Part shown: in pieces, positions 32,692-32,742 of the stretch
Position numbering within the stretch: position 1 is the stretch's first letter
How the letters are laid out: every line of letters begins with the position of its first letter
The notes under the pieces: model-generated
What the model saw: the letters and a program-made list of their open reading frames with translations, nothing else
Told to the model about the DNA's origin: nothing
Databases searched by the model: none
Made by a program: the position numbers and the translations under genes
Source: an uncultured Collinsella sp.
GTDB taxonomy: Bacteria; Actinomycetota; Coriobacteriia; Coriobacteriales; Coriobacteriaceae
DNA length: 32,742 nucleotides
NCBI GenBank assembly: GCA_958370325.1
Contig: CATXJW010000024.1
Coordinates: 1 to 32,742, forward strand
Direction of reading: 5' to 3'

Positions 32692-32742
32692 TCGCTCATA
32701 TGACCCAATCCGCTGTCAAGAGCCACAATGGCCCCGCCGACC

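Overview
The window looks like chromosomal DNA of a Coriobacteriia member, most likely Collinsella or a close relative. This is judged from the high-GC coding style with strong AAGGAGG-type ribosome binding sites, Gram-positive envelope features (lipoboxes, a Tat signal, sortase-like tails) and the gene mix. No rRNA or tRNA gene was seen. The species call is an inference from style.

Left end (1-5330): a long type II-like CRISPR array (41 complete repeats and 40 spacers here, probably continuing off the left edge) abuts a convergent two-gene unit: an ADP-ribosylglycohydrolase broken by a frameshift, then a 73-residue protein of unknown function. A DUF1016/YhcG-type PDDEXK nuclease and a small PH-like protein follow. 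No cas gene lies in the window.

5355-9964: envelope genes on the minus strand. These are a Tat-exported phosphatidylinositol-phospholipase-C-like protein and two tandem paralogous lipoproteins. An identical 19-bp motif lies upstream of each lipoprotein.

9965-11454: a folate one-carbon pair, a cyclodeaminase/cyclohydrolase-like protein and FolD, 2 nt apart. FolD lacks the cyclohydrolase lysine, so the two proteins may divide the work. A 234-bp AT-rich MITE-like element (11490-11723) follows.

11809-15620: a C69 dipeptidase, a phasin-like protein and an AarF/UbiB kinase.

15672-20809 is the most interesting block. A terminator is followed by a cobalamin riboswitch and two surface-protein genes. 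The first (1259 aa) has four transcobalamin-like (DUF4430) domains, a PQQ-like beta-propeller, an InlB-type repeat and a C-terminal membrane anchor. The second (305 aa) has an N-terminal membrane anchor, a long linker and one DUF4430 domain. I propose a B12-repressed corrinoid-capture system of a Gram-positive surface; corrinoid binding itself is inferred.

20847-25205: two GtrA paralogues, class III fructose-1,6-bisphosphatase with a palindromic operator candidate, and a DegV fatty-acid-binding protein. 25218-32742: an unassigned TIM-barrel-like protein, a 56-residue membrane protein, an RNA m5C methyltransferase, a MetRS-like protein without a recognisable KMSKS, a DUF3267 membrane zincin, QueH and QueA (queuosine synthesis), and a nested inverted-repeat region at the right edge.
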